A stretch of DNA of 64,000 nucleotides from Amedibacterium intestinale (GCF_010537335.1 NZ_AP019711.1:1922001-1986000), one strand, 5' to 3'; shown: positions 7,436-17,555, counted from the stretch's first letter. Translations and numbers: made by a program. Notes: a model not told the origin generated them from the letters alone.

Positions 7436-7993
7436 ATGCATACAAAACAAAATACTCTTACTTTTATGCAGCGCATAAAAGATTCCGCTTTAGAAATAAA
7501 AAGTGTTAAATCTTTATGTGGCTGTGCCATGTTAACGGCTTTACATGTGGTTATTTCTTCTGTCAGGATCGTTATCAGTAATCTATTAGAGATTTCATTT
7601 AGTTACTTGGCAGTTGGTGTATGTGCCATGATGTATGGTCCATTACTAACTGGACTGGCTGGTGTTATTGCGGATTTATTAAATTATATTGTAAGACCAT
7701 CTGGACCTTTTTTCCCTGGATTTACCATTAATGCTTTTGTCAGTGCTTTTATTTACGGATGTTTTCTCTACAAAAAAGAGGTTACACTTCCAAGAACCAT
7801 TTTATGTCGATTAACTGTAGTTATTGTCATTAATCTTATATTAACACCTATCTGGCTTAATATTTTATATGGCAATGCTTTATTTGCTATGCCACGTATC
7901 ATAAAAAATATAGTGATGTTTCCAATAGATACTGCATTGCTTTATATTACCTTAAAGACTGCATCTAGAATATCTATTCATAAAAATAAATAG
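7436..7993 (+). CDS. folT: ECF transporter S component for folate
   Basis: This 185-residue membrane protein has about six hydrophobic segments and the S-component pattern MLTALHVVISSVRIVISNLLEISFSYLAVGVCAMMYGP, GVIADLLNYIVRPSGPFFPGFTINAF. S components bind the vitamin and dock to the shared EcfA-EcfA'-EcfT energising module, which is not in the window. Folate specificity is inferred from family resemblance and from the THF riboswitch upstream. I chose the ATG at 7436; the in-frame ATG at 7415 lies before the GGAGG and would be occluded in the hairpin. Confidence 0.88.
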   Translation: MHTKQNTLTFMQRIKDSALEIKSVKSLCGCAMLTALHVVISSVRIVISNLLEISFSYLAVGVCAMMYGPLLTGLAGVIADLLNYIVRPSGPFFPGFTINAFVSAFIYGCFLYKKEVTLPRTILCRLTVVIVINLILTPIWLNILYGNALFAMPRIIKNIVMFPIDTALLYITLKTASRISIHKNK

Positions 7994-8002
7994 TTTAACT
8001 GT

Positions 8003-8045
8003 AAAAAAGTATCGAAGTTCTAAATTGCCTCGATACTTTTCTTTT
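8003..8045. terminator. Bidirectional terminator between folT and purH
   Basis: AAAGTATCGA and TCGATACTTT form a 10-bp stem with A-runs and T-runs on both sides, serving the convergent folT and pur transcripts. Confidence 0.85.
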
Positions 8046-8051
8046 TGTATT

Positions 8052-9584
8052 TTAATGTTTAAAATGTCTTACTCCTGTATATACCATGGCAATACCATGT
8101 TCGTTACATACATCGATTGACAACTGATCTTTAATAGAACCACCTGGCTGAATGATAGCAGTAACACCTGCTTTTACTGCTTCTTCTACAGTATCTGGCA
8201 TTGGGAAGAAAGCATCAGATCCCATAACAGAACTTTTTGCTTTTTCACCAGCCTGTTCGATCGCAATCTTCGCAGAACCTACACGATTCATCTGTCCAGC
8301 ACCAACACCAATTGTCATATTGTCTTTTACAAGTACGATTGCATTCGACTTCACATGTTTTACAACTTTCCATGCGAATAAAAGCTGTTCGATTTCTTCT
8401 TCTGTAGGTTTACGATTCGTTACACAACGCAAATCTTCTTTTGTAATTTGGTGAGTATCCATATCCTGGATTAACATACCATCATTTACATTTGTAAATT
8501 TCAATTTGTTGTTTACTTCCAATGTTGTATCCAATTTCATCAAGCGAATATTTTTCTTTTTGGATAAGATTTCAAATGCTTCTGGTTCAAAATCAGGCGC
8601 AATAATAATTTCAAGGAAAATCTTTGATAATTTTTCCGCAAGAGGTACACTTACCACATCATTTAACGCAACAATTCCACCAAAAATTGAAACAGGATCT
8701 GCTTCATATGCTTTATCCCATGCTTCTTCAATGCTGTTTCCAATTCCAACACCACATGGATTCATATGTTTTACACCAACAGCAGCATACTGTCCTTCAA
8801 AATCTTTTAAGATTTCAATCGCAGCATTTCCATCCTGAATATTATTATAAGATAATTCTTTTCCATGTAACTGTGTTGCGTTTGCTAAAGAATATTTTGG
8901 ATTCATTCCTTTATAGAAAGCAGCACTTTGGTGTGGGTTTTCTCCATAACGAAGATCTTGTACTTTATCGTATGTAATAGTAATAGATTCAGGAAATTTT
9001 TCTTCTGTTTTGTTTGTTAGATAATCCGCAATCATCGCATCATAGCGAGCTGTATGACGGAATACTTTTGCGGCAAGATGTTCTCTTGTTGTTAAAGTAG
9101 TTTCTCCATTTTCTTTTAATTCTGTAATTACTTTATCATAATCTTTGGGATCACATATAACCGGTATATAACGATAGTTTTTTGATGCACTTCTTAACAT
9201 GCTTGGACCACCGATATCAATGTTTTCAATGATTTCCTCGTGTGTTACTCCTTCTTTTAACACCGTTTCTTTAAATGGATATAAGTTTACACATACCAAG
9301 TCAATATATTCGATTTCATTCTCTTTCAATGCCTGTACATGGGCAGGATTATCACGTACACATAGTAGTGCTCCATGTACTTTTGGATGTAAGGTTTTTA
9401 CACGTCCATCCATAATTTCTGGAAATCCTGTCACATCAGAAATTCCTATTGTTTGAATTCCTGCATTTTCCAATGCTTTTTTTGTACCTCCTGTGGAGAT
9501 GATTTCATATCCTAATTCACAAAGCTGTGACACGAATTCTACAAGCCCTGTTTTATCAGATACACTTACCAATGCTCTTTTCAT
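8052..9584 (-). CDS. purH: Bifunctional AICAR formyltransferase / IMP cyclohydrolase
   Basis: This enzyme carries out the last two steps of purine synthesis: formylation of AICAR with 10-formyl-THF and ring closure to IMP. The N-terminal cyclohydrolase domain ([19 protein letters not shown]) and the C-terminal transformylase domain ([33 protein letters not shown]-like SDAFFPMPD) are complete at 510 residues. I start at 9584: the ATG overlaps the TGA of purN as ATGA and follows GAGAGG. It is the last gene of the pur operon and ends at a strong terminator. Confidence 0.96.
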   Translation of the reverse strand: MKRALVSVSDKTGLVEFVSQLCELGYEIISTGGTKKALENAGIQTIGISDVTGFPEIMDGRVKTLHPKVHGALLCVRDNPAHVQALKENEIEYIDLVCVNLYPFKETVLKEGVTHEEIIENIDIGGPSMLRSASKNYRYIPVICDPKDYDKVITELKENGETTLTTREHLAAKVFRHTARYDAMIADYLTNKTEEKFPESITITYDKVQDLRYGENPHQSAAFYKGMNPKYSLANATQLHGKELSYNNIQDGNAAIEILKDFEGQYAAVGVKHMNPCGVGIGNSIEEAWDKAYEADPVSIFGGIVALNDVVSVPLAEKLSKIFLEIIIAPDFEPEAFEILSKKKNIRLMKLDTTLEVNNKLKFTNVNDGMLIQDMDTHQITKEDLRCVTNRKPTEEEIEQLLFAWKVVKHVKSNAIVLVKDNMTIGVGAGQMNRVGSAKIAIEQAGEKAKSSVMGSDAFFPMPDTVEEAVKAGVTAIIQPGGSIKDQLSIDVCNEHGIAMVYTGVRHFKH

Positions 9585-10171
9585 TTTGTATCCTCTCTTT
9601 CTATTTGTTCGCAAATGGTTTGAATAACACCAGGAAACATTTGATATTCCAGTGCATGTACATGTTCTTCCAAAGTATCTAAACTCCAGGAAGGATCAAT
9701 ATCAATCTTCTCTTGATGAATGATTTCCCCTGTATCTACTCCTTCATCAACATAATGTACCGTAACACCTGTGAAGCTAACTTTAGCCTCATAGGCATCA
9801 CGAATTCCATGTGCTCCTGGGAAATTTGGAAGATAGGCTGGATGAATATTGATGATTCTTTTTGGATAGGCTTCTAAAAGCACTTTTCCAATAAAGCGCA
9901 TATATCCAGCCAATACAATCAACTGTACCCCTTTGTCTTTTAAATGCTTTAAAATTTCCGTTTCATATTCTTCCTTATTTGCATATGCTTTTGGATTTAC
10001 ATATAGATAAGGTATGTTTAATTTTTTTGCTCTCTCTATTGCATAAGCATGTTCTTTATCTACAATTAAGAGTTCACATACTGCATTTTTTAATTTTCCA
10101 TTTTGTATCGTAGTAATGATATTCTCAAAATTTGTACCACTTCCACTTGCAAAGATTGCTAATTTTACCAT
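9581..10171 (-). CDS. purN: Phosphoribosylglycinamide formyltransferase
   Basis: PurN transfers a formyl group from 10-formyl-THF to GAR in the third step of purine synthesis. The 196-residue protein shows the N-terminal [11 protein letters not shown] phosphate-binding loop, the LAGYMRFIG segment, NIHPAYLP with the catalytic Asn-His pair, and the [17 protein letters not shown] region with the catalytic Asp. It overlaps purM by seven bases upstream and purH by four bases downstream, so translation is probably coupled through all three genes. Confidence 0.95.
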   Translation of the reverse strand: MVKLAIFASGSGTNFENIITTIQNGKLKNAVCELLIVDKEHAYAIERAKKLNIPYLYVNPKAYANKEEYETEILKHLKDKGVQLIVLAGYMRFIGKVLLEAYPKRIINIHPAYLPNFPGAHGIRDAYEAKVSFTGVTVHYVDEGVDTGEIIHQEKIDIDPSWSLDTLEEHVHALEYQMFPGVIQTICEQIEREDTK

Positions 10172-11196
10172 GTTAAATCCACACTGCCACTATTTGTTAC
10201 TTCACCAATGACATAAGATTCTTCATTGATTTCAGCTAGTAAACTCTGCACTTTTTCTACATCTTCTTTATCTACAGCCATAATGAATCCAATACCCATA
10301 TTGAATACATTGCACATTTCTTTTGTTTCAATATTTCCATATCTTGCAATCATATCAAAGATTGGCTTATGAGGATAAGAGTTTAAATCAATACTTACCC
10401 CTTGTCCTTCTTTCAACATTCTTGGTACATTTTCATAGAAACCTCCACCTGTAATGTGGCTCATTCCTTTGATATCTACTTTACCAAGCAAGTGTTTGAT
10501 TGCTTTTACATAAATTTTTGTTGGTGTTAATAATACATCTCCCAGTTTTTCTCCACCCAATTCTTCGTATTCTTTATGTAAATCTAGTTTTGCATCTTTT
10601 AATAATACTTTACGAATTAAGGAGAACCCATTAGAGTGTACCCCTGAACTTGGAAGACCAATCAATACTTGACCAGCTTCAATTTTCTGTCCATCTAAAA
10701 GATTGCATTTATCAACAGCACCTACACAGAAACCTGCAATATCATAATGTTTCACATCGTACATATCTGGCATTTCTGCTGTTTCTCCACCAATTAAAGC
10801 ACACTGCGCCTGTACACATCCATCCGCAACACCTTTTACCAGCTGTTCAATTTTTTTAGGTTCATTTTTCCCGACTGCTAAATAGTCAAGGAAGAAGATT
10901 GGTGCAGCACCTTGTACCAATACATCATTTACACACATAGCGACTGCATCAATTCCTACGGTATCATGTTTATCCATTTCAAAGGCAATCATCAGTTTTG
11001 TACCTACTCCATCTGTACCAGATACCAATACAGGTTCTTTCATATTCAACATAGACAAGTCAAACATTCCACCAAATGCCCCGATAGAATCGATAGCACC
11101 TTTTACCTTTGTTCTTGCCACATGGCTTTTGATTAGTCGAACAGACTCATAACCTGCTTCTAAATCTACACCAGATTCTCTATATTTATCACTCAT
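10165..11196 (-). CDS. purM: Phosphoribosylformylglycinamidine cyclo-ligase (AIR synthetase)
   Basis: PurM closes the imidazole ring of AIR from FGAM with ATP. At 343 residues it is of normal length. It has the [13 protein letters not shown] and [21 protein letters not shown] motifs of the PurM/PurL ATP-binding superfamily, GGETAEMP, and [15 protein letters not shown] in the C-terminal half. It lies between purL (18-base gap) and purN (overlap). purF, which often separates purL and purM in Firmicutes, is absent here. Confidence 0.96.
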   Translation of the reverse strand: MSDKYRESGVDLEAGYESVRLIKSHVARTKVKGAIDSIGAFGGMFDLSMLNMKEPVLVSGTDGVGTKLMIAFEMDKHDTVGIDAVAMCVNDVLVQGAAPIFFLDYLAVGKNEPKKIEQLVKGVADGCVQAQCALIGGETAEMPDMYDVKHYDIAGFCVGAVDKCNLLDGQKIEAGQVLIGLPSSGVHSNGFSLIRKVLLKDAKLDLHKEYEELGGEKLGDVLLTPTKIYVKAIKHLLGKVDIKGMSHITGGGFYENVPRMLKEGQGVSIDLNSYPHKPIFDMIARYGNIETKEMCNVFNMGIGFIMAVDKEDVEKVQSLLAEINEESYVIGEVTNSGSVDLTW

Positions 11197-11214
11197 AATT
11201 CTTTTCCCTTTCTT

Positions 11215-14200
11215 TTACTTTTTAAAGTAATTTACACCATTTTCGAAAATGTTCTGTAATTTATTTCCTTCAATATTTTTAAACAACCCATCTTCATAAC
11301 GTTCACTATGTCCCATTTTACCAAGGATTCTTCCATCTTTTGATGTAATACCTTCAATTGCATAGCATGAACCATTGATATTATAAACACCATTCATCGT
11401 TGGATCTCCATCGAAATCTACATATTGTGTTGCCACCTGTCCATTTTCAAACAGTTCTTTCGCAACTTCTTCACTTACCACAAATTTACCTTCTCCATGT
11501 GACATGGCAATACTGTGGCATTCCCCTGGAGTAAAGCTAGATAGCCATGGCGATTTATTAGATGCAATTCTTGTTGTAGCCATATGAGATACGTGACGGT
11601 TAATATTGTTTCTAAATAATGTTGGAGAATTTTCATTTAATCCTTCAATGTTTCCATAAGGCAATAGACCACTCTTAATCAAAGCCTGGAATCCATTACA
11701 AATACCTAAAATCAATCCATCATTTGAAAGCAATGTCTGCACTGCTTCATTAACCTGTGGATTGCTTAATACATTCGCAATAAACTTACCACTTCCATCT
11801 GGTTCATCTCCACTTGAGAATCCACCAACAACCATTAAAATCTGTGCTTCAGCAATTTTCTCACTTAATTCTTTTAAGCTGCGTTCAATACTTTCTACAT
11901 TTAAGTTATTAAATACATAAACTTCTACTTCAGCACCCGCACGTTCAAACTGCTGTTTTGTATCATATTCACAGTTCTGTCCTGGGAATACTGGAATGAT
12001 AACTTTTGGTTTTTCATATGTCTTACGTGCTTTCGGTGTTTCTTTTGATGTATATAATGGAGTTTCTATTTTCTTTCCATCTTCATCCGTAGTCATTGGA
12101 TAGATCTTATGATAACGTTCACACCAAGTAGAAATTGCTTCGTCAATGCTTACTGTTTCCTTATTGATCGCAATCATACCATCACTTGTTGTTTTACCTA
12201 ACAAGATGAAATTATCTTCTTTGATTTCTACTGCACTTTCTACAAGGATAGAACCAATCGATAAATCAAATACAGGTTCCTTCGTTTCTACGCTTACACC
12301 AATTTTATTTCCAAAGCACATTTTACATAAAGCTTCCGCAATACCACCAAATTTCACCGTTGATGCCGCTAAAATATCTTTGTTTAAAATATGTTTACGA
12401 ACTGATTCAAAGTTATGTTTTAACTGTTCATAATTTGGAACATAGTTTTCTTTTGGTGTATGTTTAATTAAATATACATAACTTCCTTCTTTTTTAAATT
12501 CTGAAGAAATAATATTTTCTGTTTTTTCTGTTGTAACCGCAAAAGTAATAAGCGTTGGAGGAACACTAATATCATTGAATGTTCCACTCATAGAGTCCTT
12601 ACCACCAATCGCTGGTGTTTCAAATGCCATTTCTGCTTCGATTAAACCTAACAATGCCTGCATAGGTTTTCCCCAGCGTTCACTGTCTTTGTTTAATCTT
12701 TCAAAATATTCCTGATTTGTTAAACGGCAAGTTGCATAGTTTCCACCTAATGCTGTAACTCTTGCAAGTGCTTCTACAACAGAATAACTTGCACCTAAAT
12801 ATGGAGAATATAAAGAAACTTCCGGGTTATATCCATGTGTCATGATACTTGCTGTATTTGTGAATCCAAAAACAGGCAATTTCTGTACGCTTCCTTCTGT
12901 TTCTGTTAACTGATATTTACCTCCAAATGGCATTAATACTGTTGATTTTCCAATAGATGCATCAAACATTTCCGCAAGTCCAATTTGAGATGCAACATTT
13001 GGCTGTTTCAAGTTTTCTTTGATAGATGTTATCTTGCTGTGGAATGGATTTGTTGTAGTTAATCCTTCTTTTACAAGTACATCCTGCAATCCTCTTACCC
13101 CATTTGTATCAAGGAAAGCACGAGACATATTTACAATTGTATTTCCCTGGAAATGCATAACCAGTCTTGGCTCTTCTGTAACTTTTGCGACAACACTGAC
13201 ATCTAGATTTTCTTCATAAGCATACTGTTTGAAAGCATCAAAATCTTTTTCTTCAATCAAAACAGCCATACGTTCCTGAGATTCACTGATCGCAAGTTCT
13301 GTTCCTGATAATCCACTGTATTTTACTGGTACTTTATCCAAATCAATATCTAACCCATCTGCTAATTCCCCAACTGCAACACTGACTCCTCCAGCACCAA
13401 AGTCATTTGCCTTTTTAATTAGACGAGTGGCGTTTGGATTACGGAATAAACGCTGCAATTTACGTTCAATTGGTGCATTTCCTTTTTGTACTTCACTAGA
13501 ACATTTTGTAAGAGAAGTATCATTATGTTCTTTACTAGAACCGGTTGCCCCTCCTACTCCATCTCTACCTGTTGCTCCACCAATCAAAACAACAATATCT
13601 CCTGGACATGGTGCTTTACGTACAACATTTGCTTTTGGTGCAGCACCTACAACAGCACCAACTTCCATACGTTTTGCGACATATCCATCATTAAAGATTT
13701 CTTTTACATAAGTTGTCGCAAGTCCTATCTGGTTTCCATAAGAAGAATACCCTGCTGCAGCACCTTTGGATATACGAGACTGTGGAAGTTTATTTGGAAG
13801 AGCATCTTTAATATCCGCTGTAATATCCCCAGCTCCTGTAATACGCATAGCCTGATATACATAGCTTCTTCCAGATAATGGGTCACGAATTGCTCCACCA
13901 ATACATGTACTTGCCCCACCAAATGGTTCAATTTCTGTTGGATGATTATGTGTCTCATTTTTAAACATCAATAGCCAAGGTTCTTCTTTTCCATCTACAT
14001 CTACCTGAATTTCAATTGAACATGCATTGATTTCATCACTGATTTCCATATCATCAAGTTTTCCAGCTTTACGTAAATATTTACCGGCAATCGTAGCCAT
14101 ATCCATCAACGTCATGACTTTTTTTCCATGATGTACTTTTTCTCTTAATTCAAGATACAAATCATACGCTTTTTGAATTTCTTCCTGCAATGCTCCTGCT

Positions 14201-14907
14201 TCAAATTTAACATTCTGTAAAATTGTTTCAAATGTTGTATGACGACAATGATCAGACCAATACGTATCTAATACTTTTAATTCTGTTAAAGTTAAATCAC
14301 GGTGTTCTTCATTCTTGAAATACTTTTGAATATGCTTTACATCTTCCAATGTCATCGCAAGACCCTGTGTATTACGAAGTTCTTCTAACCCAGCTTCATC
14401 CAATTCACAGAATCCGCTAAGCACAGGTACTGGTTCGATTTCTACATCTTCATCATATTTCAATACAGAAAGATCTTTTTCTCTCATTTCTACAGGATTG
14501 ATCAAGTATTTACGTACTGCATTCAGTTCTTCTTCACAAAGACTTCCTTCTAAAACTACGATTTTACCACTTTTGATTACTACATCCTGTTTATTATTTA
14601 ACAACATTAAACATTGCTGTGCACTATCAGCTCGCTGATCATACTGCCCTGGTAAACACTCATACGCAATATATGTTTTTCCATTTAAGTCTACAGAATC
14701 AAACACTTCATCTGTAACTTTCTCGGATAATACTTTTTCTTTTAATAAAGCAATATCATGTTCATCCCCATGAAAGATATCATATACATTATATAGCTCT
14801 AGTCCTGTTAAACTACTTAGATTTAAATTTTGTTTTAACTCATGATGCAAAGATTGTGCTTCTACCTGAAACATTTCTTTTTTCTTTACAAATACACGAT
14901 AATTCAT
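11215..14907 (-). CDS. purL: Phosphoribosylformylglycinamidine synthase, single-chain form
   Basis: This large enzyme (1230 residues from the chosen start) makes FGAM from FGAR, ATP and glutamine. It is the fused form, with FGAM synthetase domains (DTYWSDHCRHTTF, KNETHNHPTEIEPFGGAS, GGKDSMSG) and a C-terminal glutaminase: PGQNCEYDT, the nucleophilic Cys in LGICNGFQAL, and the His of GECHSIAMSHGEGKF. Bacilli instead use separate purS, purQ and purL genes. I start at 14907 (MNYRVFVKKKEMF) behind AAAGGG; a start at 14937 would overlap purE. The protein resembles the large PurL clade found in clostridia and Erysipelotrichia. Confidence 0.95.
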   Translation of the reverse strand: MNYRVFVKKKEMFQVEAQSLHHELKQNLNLSSLTGLELYNVYDIFHGDEHDIALLKEKVLSEKVTDEVFDSVDLNGKTYIAYECLPGQYDQRADSAQQCLMLLNNKQDVVIKSGKIVVLEGSLCEEELNAVRKYLINPVEMREKDLSVLKYDEDVEIEPVPVLSGFCELDEAGLEELRNTQGLAMTLEDVKHIQKYFKNEEHRDLTLTELKVLDTYWSDHCRHTTFETILQNVKFEAGALQEEIQKAYDLYLELREKVHHGKKVMTLMDMATIAGKYLRKAGKLDDMEISDEINACSIEIQVDVDGKEEPWLLMFKNETHNHPTEIEPFGGASTCIGGAIRDPLSGRSYVYQAMRITGAGDITADIKDALPNKLPQSRISKGAAAGYSSYGNQIGLATTYVKEIFNDGYVAKRMEVGAVVGAAPKANVVRKAPCPGDIVVLIGGATGRDGVGGATGSSKEHNDTSLTKCSSEVQKGNAPIERKLQRLFRNPNATRLIKKANDFGAGGVSVAVGELADGLDIDLDKVPVKYSGLSGTELAISESQERMAVLIEEKDFDAFKQYAYEENLDVSVVAKVTEEPRLVMHFQGNTIVNMSRAFLDTNGVRGLQDVLVKEGLTTTNPFHSKITSIKENLKQPNVASQIGLAEMFDASIGKSTVLMPFGGKYQLTETEGSVQKLPVFGFTNTASIMTHGYNPEVSLYSPYLGASYSVVEALARVTALGGNYATCRLTNQEYFERLNKDSERWGKPMQALLGLIEAEMAFETPAIGGKDSMSGTFNDISVPPTLITFAVTTEKTENIISSEFKKEGSYVYLIKHTPKENYVPNYEQLKHNFESVRKHILNKDILAASTVKFGGIAEALCKMCFGNKIGVSVETKEPVFDLSIGSILVESAVEIKEDNFILLGKTTSDGMIAINKETVSIDEAISTWCERYHKIYPMTTDEDGKKIETPLYTSKETPKARKTYEKPKVIIPVFPGQNCEYDTKQQFERAGAEVEVYVFNNLNVESIERSLKELSEKIAEAQILMVVGGFSSGDEPDGSGKFIANVLSNPQVNEAVQTLLSNDGLILGICNGFQALIKSGLLPYGNIEGLNENSPTLFRNNINRHVSHMATTRIASNKSPWLSSFTPGECHSIAMSHGEGKFVVSEEVAKELFENGQVATQYVDFDGDPTMNGVYNINGSCYAIEGITSKDGRILGKMGHSERYEDGLFKNIEGNKLQNIFENGVNYFKK

Positions 14908-14923
14908 ATGTTTATACCCTTTC

Positions 14924-15424
14924 TTATTCCACTTCAATAACAGAATCTTTTATTACTTTTTCTGCCATTGCTTTCTTAAACTCTACTAATTTTTCAGCTA
15001 ATTTTTCATCCTGTAAAGCAATCATCTGTGCTGCCAGAATCGCTGCATTTTTCGCACCTGCTTTTCCAATCGCAACTGTTGCCACTGGAATTCCTCCTGG
15101 CATTTGTACTGTTGATAATAAAGAATCCATTCCCCCTAAAGCACTTGTCTGAATGGGAACACCAATCACTGGAAGTGTTGTAGAAGAAGCAATGACACCT
15201 CCCAAATGAGCTGCTCCTCCAGCTGCCGCAATAATTACTTTTATTCCTCTATCTTTTGCACTTTCTGCCAAAGAAATAACTTCATTTGGTGTACGGTGTG
15301 CAGATAAAGCATGCGCTTCAAATGGAATATCAAATTCCTTTAACTGTGCAAAGCATGCCTCCATTGTAGGTAAATCAGATCTACTTCCCATTAAAATACT
15401 TACAACAGGTTTCTTTTCAGACAT
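14924..15424 (-). CDS. purE: N5-carboxyaminoimidazole ribonucleotide mutase
   Basis: PurE forms CAIR. The 166-residue product shows ILMGSRSDLPTM, the catalytic-site SAHRTP motif, AGGAAHLGGVIA and VQMPGGIPVATVAIGKAGAKNAA. The SAHRTP sequence fits the class I mutase, which normally works with PurK; purK is not in the window. I start at 15424 behind AAGGAGG; the frame is open to 15577, but that extension crosses the leader hairpins and has no ribosome site. It is the first gene of the pur operon. Confidence 0.94.
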   Translation of the reverse strand: MSEKKPVVSILMGSRSDLPTMEACFAQLKEFDIPFEAHALSAHRTPNEVISLAESAKDRGIKVIIAAAGGAAHLGGVIASSTTLPVIGVPIQTSALGGMDSLLSTVQMPGGIPVATVAIGKAGAKNAAILAAQMIALQDEKLAEKLVEFKKAMAEKVIKDSVIEVE

Positions 15425-15443
15425 AAAATTTCCTCCTTCATAC

Positions 15444-15478
15444 AAAAAAAGTACATACTGCTGCTCTACAATATGTAC
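15444..15478 (-). terminator. Leader terminator just before purE
   Basis: GTACATA and TATGTAC form a 7-bp stem with a 14-base loop, followed by seven T on the minus strand, only about 20 bases before the purE start codon. It probably belongs to the riboswitch-controlled expression platform. Confidence 0.65.
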
Positions 15479-15544
15479 ATGCTGAAAATATTTGTTTTTA
15501 AAATTATAGCACATCTTGTTAAGACCATAACTAAGACCTCCTAT

Positions 15545-15584
15545 AAAATATAAAGACGCACCTGCTAAAGCAAACAAGTACGTC
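15545..15584 (-). terminator. Second leader hairpin with U-rich tail
   Basis: GACGTACTT (15576-15584) and AGGTGCGTC (15555-15563) form a 9-bp stem with G-U pairs, followed by TTTATATTTT. It lies 30 bases after the guanine aptamer and is the likelier ligand-controlled terminator of the two. Confidence 0.6.
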
Positions 15585-15613
15585 CCAGAACAAAAAGAAA
15601 GAGTAATTGTTTA

Positions 15614-15680
15614 CTTGTAGCCCGTTCGTTTACGGAGAACGGCTAGAAACTCTTCGACCATATTACGAAGTATATACAAG
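15614..15680 (-). promoter_or_regulatory. Guanine-sensing purine riboswitch of the pur operon
   Basis: P1 is CTTGTA (15675-15680) with TACAAG (15614-15619). P2 (CTTCG/CGAAG) carries the loop TAATATGGT, P3 (GCCGTTC/GAACGGG) carries TCCGTAAA, and J2/3 is AGTTTCTA, all as in xpt-type aptamers. The ligand-pairing base in J3/1 is C (GGGC-TAC), which indicates guanine or hypoxanthine rather than adenine. Binding should stop transcription of purELMNH when purines are plentiful. Confidence 0.92.
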
Positions 15681-15698
15681 GTAAGTCAATACATGGAT

Positions 15699-15727
15699 AT
15701 TATACATGACCTCTTCTTTTATTACAA
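15699..15727 (-). promoter_or_regulatory. Promoter of the pur operon
   Basis: TTGTAA (15722-15727) and TATAAT (15699-15704) are separated by 17 bases on the minus strand, placing the start near 15691 just before the aptamer. Confidence 0.75.
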
Positions 15728-15797
15728 TAAAAATCTATTATTTTTTCTTTATTTTTTACCTTATCTCTTAAAATATAACATTCTTTTTATATATAAC

Positions 15798-16172
15798 TTA
15801 ATGATATATAAGAACATATAGCCATCCCAAAGCAATAATGCCTACACTCCACCATCTTAAAATTACTTTTTGAATAAACCTTTTCATATGATTATGTTTA
15901 AACAATGTACAAAAATCTAACATACAGATCAAATTTATGATAATACCTAGAGGAAGCAAAACAACTATCAAAGGGTTTGTAAGCACTGCTTTTTCTATAT
16001 TTCCAGCAAGCAGATAATCCATAGCCTGTGTCATATAACATAAGGGACAAGGAATCTTATATATTGTTTCAAAATAACAGGGAATATCTATACGCCATAT
16101 ATAAATAGAAGCAAATAGAATTCCCTCTAGAATTACAATCCAAAAACTATACCAAGTCGTTACCCTGCGCAT
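15798..16172 (-). CDS. DUF2752 family membrane protein
   Basis: The 124-residue protein has about three hydrophobic segments and the DUF2752 signature CPLCYMTQAMDYLLAGNIEKAVLTNP, a variant of the usual CPxCGxTRA...NP pattern with Tyr-Met-Thr-Gln in place of Gly-x-Thr-Arg. The family has no established function. Its start overlaps the last 26 bases of the TM2 gene, and no later Met exists before the first helix, so the overlap is probably real and the two genes are translated together. No terminator separates it from the pur promoter region downstream. Confidence 0.75.
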   Translation of the reverse strand: MRRVTTWYSFWIVILEGILFASIYIWRIDIPCYFETIYKIPCPLCYMTQAMDYLLAGNIEKAVLTNPLIVVLLPLGIIINLICMLDFCTLFKHNHMKRFIQKVILRWWSVGIIALGWLYVLIYH

Positions 16173-16467
16173 CTTTTAAAGAACCTGTCGCAATCATAAT
16201 AACTTCAACGATTACCCATACCCAGGTAATAATAGGACCAATGATAATGCATGCACCTATCGTGCTCAACAAAAGCTGTGCGATTCCTTTTGAAATATAT
16301 CCTAAATAAAAATTGTGTACACCAAAAGTTCCTAAAAATACAGCTAATATAATCGCAATAATTTTATTTTTCGCATTTGCATCATATCCTCCACCTGTTT
16401 TTACACCACAGTTAGGACAAATGTATGCCTTGTCATCGATTTGTGCTCCACAGTTTTTACAATACAT
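16147..16467 (-). CDS. Zinc-ribbon TM2 domain protein
   Basis: The 106-residue protein begins with a zinc ribbon (MYCKNCGAQI... YICPNCGVK, two CxxC knuckles), then a short linker and two membrane helices of the TM2 type (ILAVFLGTFGVHNFYLGYISKGIAQLLL... GPIITWVWVIVEVIMI) with the characteristic GxxGxHxFYLG motif. TM2 proteins are widespread in bacteria but their role is not settled. The start follows GAGGAGG. It forms a two-gene unit with the DUF2752 protein. Confidence 0.85.
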   Translation of the reverse strand: MYCKNCGAQIDDKAYICPNCGVKTGGGYDANAKNKIIAIILAVFLGTFGVHNFYLGYISKGIAQLLLSTIGACIIIGPIITWVWVIVEVIMIATGSLKDAQGNDLV

Positions 16468-16634
16468 AAAATTTCCTCCTCTACCTTCTCTATGTAAATT
16501 CTATAATGATTCCTGCCCATAGTCAATAAATGTAATCTATACAAAAACAGATTATGCACATTTTAGTTTTTACTTTTATTAACTTATGATAAAATAACTT
16601 TGATTTTAAAAGTTTAGAAAGACTGAGGACGTAT

Positions 16635-17528
16635 ATGAAACACGTATTTATTATAAATTCCCAAATAAAAAAACGAAAACGTATGAAGTTTTATAACAGC
16701 ATACGTTCTATATATAAAGAAGAAGATATACTAATCAAAGAAACTTCTTACTCTGGACATGCGAAAGAAATTGCGAAAGAAATATCATCTACAGACGAAA
16801 ATATTCGTATTTATGCATGTGGAGGAGATGGAACTATTCATCAAATTGTAAATGGAATTAAAGATTTTTCAAAAGTTGAATTAGCAATCATTCCTCTAGG
16901 TACAGGAAATGATTTTATTAAATCTTTTAAATCTCTCACAAAAAAAGATTTTATTAATTTAAATAATTATCAGCATCCACATACAATTACCTGCAATCTT
17001 TTAGAAGCAAATGAATATTATGCCATCAATACTGCCTCTATTGGCTTAGATGTTAAAATTGCACAAAATGTTGATAAGTTTAAATTCTTTTCTTTTTTAG
17101 GCAGTGCAATTCCTTATTATTTAGGACTTTTATATAGTATGATGCACTCCTTAACATCTGTTTATAAAATTAGAGTTGGAGAACATATATTAGAAGATGA
17201 ATTTACCTTCCTTGTTTGTGGCAATGGAAAATATTATGGCGGTGGATACTGTCCTGTTCCAAAAGCTGAAGTCAATGATGATAAAATGGATATTTGTCTA
17301 ATTAAAAAAGTTACAAGAAGAAAGATTTTATCTTTGTCTCATAAATATAAACTAGGAACACATACAGCTTATACAAGCCTTGTTTCTACATACCAAGAAA
17401 ATGAATTTGAAGTCTTATCTCCTGAAAAAGAAATTGTAGTAAATCTAGATGGAGAAACACAAGTATGTGATTCTTTAAAAATTAAATTATCTGATAAAAA
17501 AGTCAAACTTATACTTCCTAATCCTTAA
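16635..17528 (+). CDS. Diacylglycerol kinase-family lipid kinase
   Basis: The protein (297 aa) has the catalytic domain of the DagK/YegS/sphingosine-kinase family: an N-terminal NSQIKKRK segment, the nucleotide-binding motif ACGGDGTIHQIVNG, and PLGTGNDFIKSF. Homologues such as DgkB phosphorylate diacylglycerol on the inner membrane face, recycling it into phospholipid synthesis; other members act on other lipids. A GAGG ribosome site precedes ATG 16635. It is followed by a DegV/FakB fatty-acid-binding protein, so both genes concern membrane lipids, although a separate promoter divides them. Confidence 0.87.
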   Translation: MKHVFIINSQIKKRKRMKFYNSIRSIYKEEDILIKETSYSGHAKEIAKEISSTDENIRIYACGGDGTIHQIVNGIKDFSKVELAIIPLGTGNDFIKSFKSLTKKDFINLNNYQHPHTITCNLLEANEYYAINTASIGLDVKIAQNVDKFKFFSFLGSAIPYYLGLLYSMMHSLTSVYKIRVGEHILEDEFTFLVCGNGKYYGGGYCPVPKAEVNDDKMDICLIKKVTRRKILSLSHKYKLGTHTAYTSLVSTYQENEFEVLSPEKEIVVNLDGETQVCDSLKIKLSDKKVKLILPNP

Positions 17529-17555
17529 CGAAAATTATAATCTTTGCATAAAAAA

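Noticed and set aside
14941-15152. Plus-strand frame opposite purE
   Set aside because: It is a shadow of purE without a ribosome site.
15425-15577. N-terminal extension of purE from an upstream ATG at 15577
   Set aside because: It crosses the riboswitch expression platform, has no ribosome site, and the PurE family begins at MSEKKPVVSILMGS.
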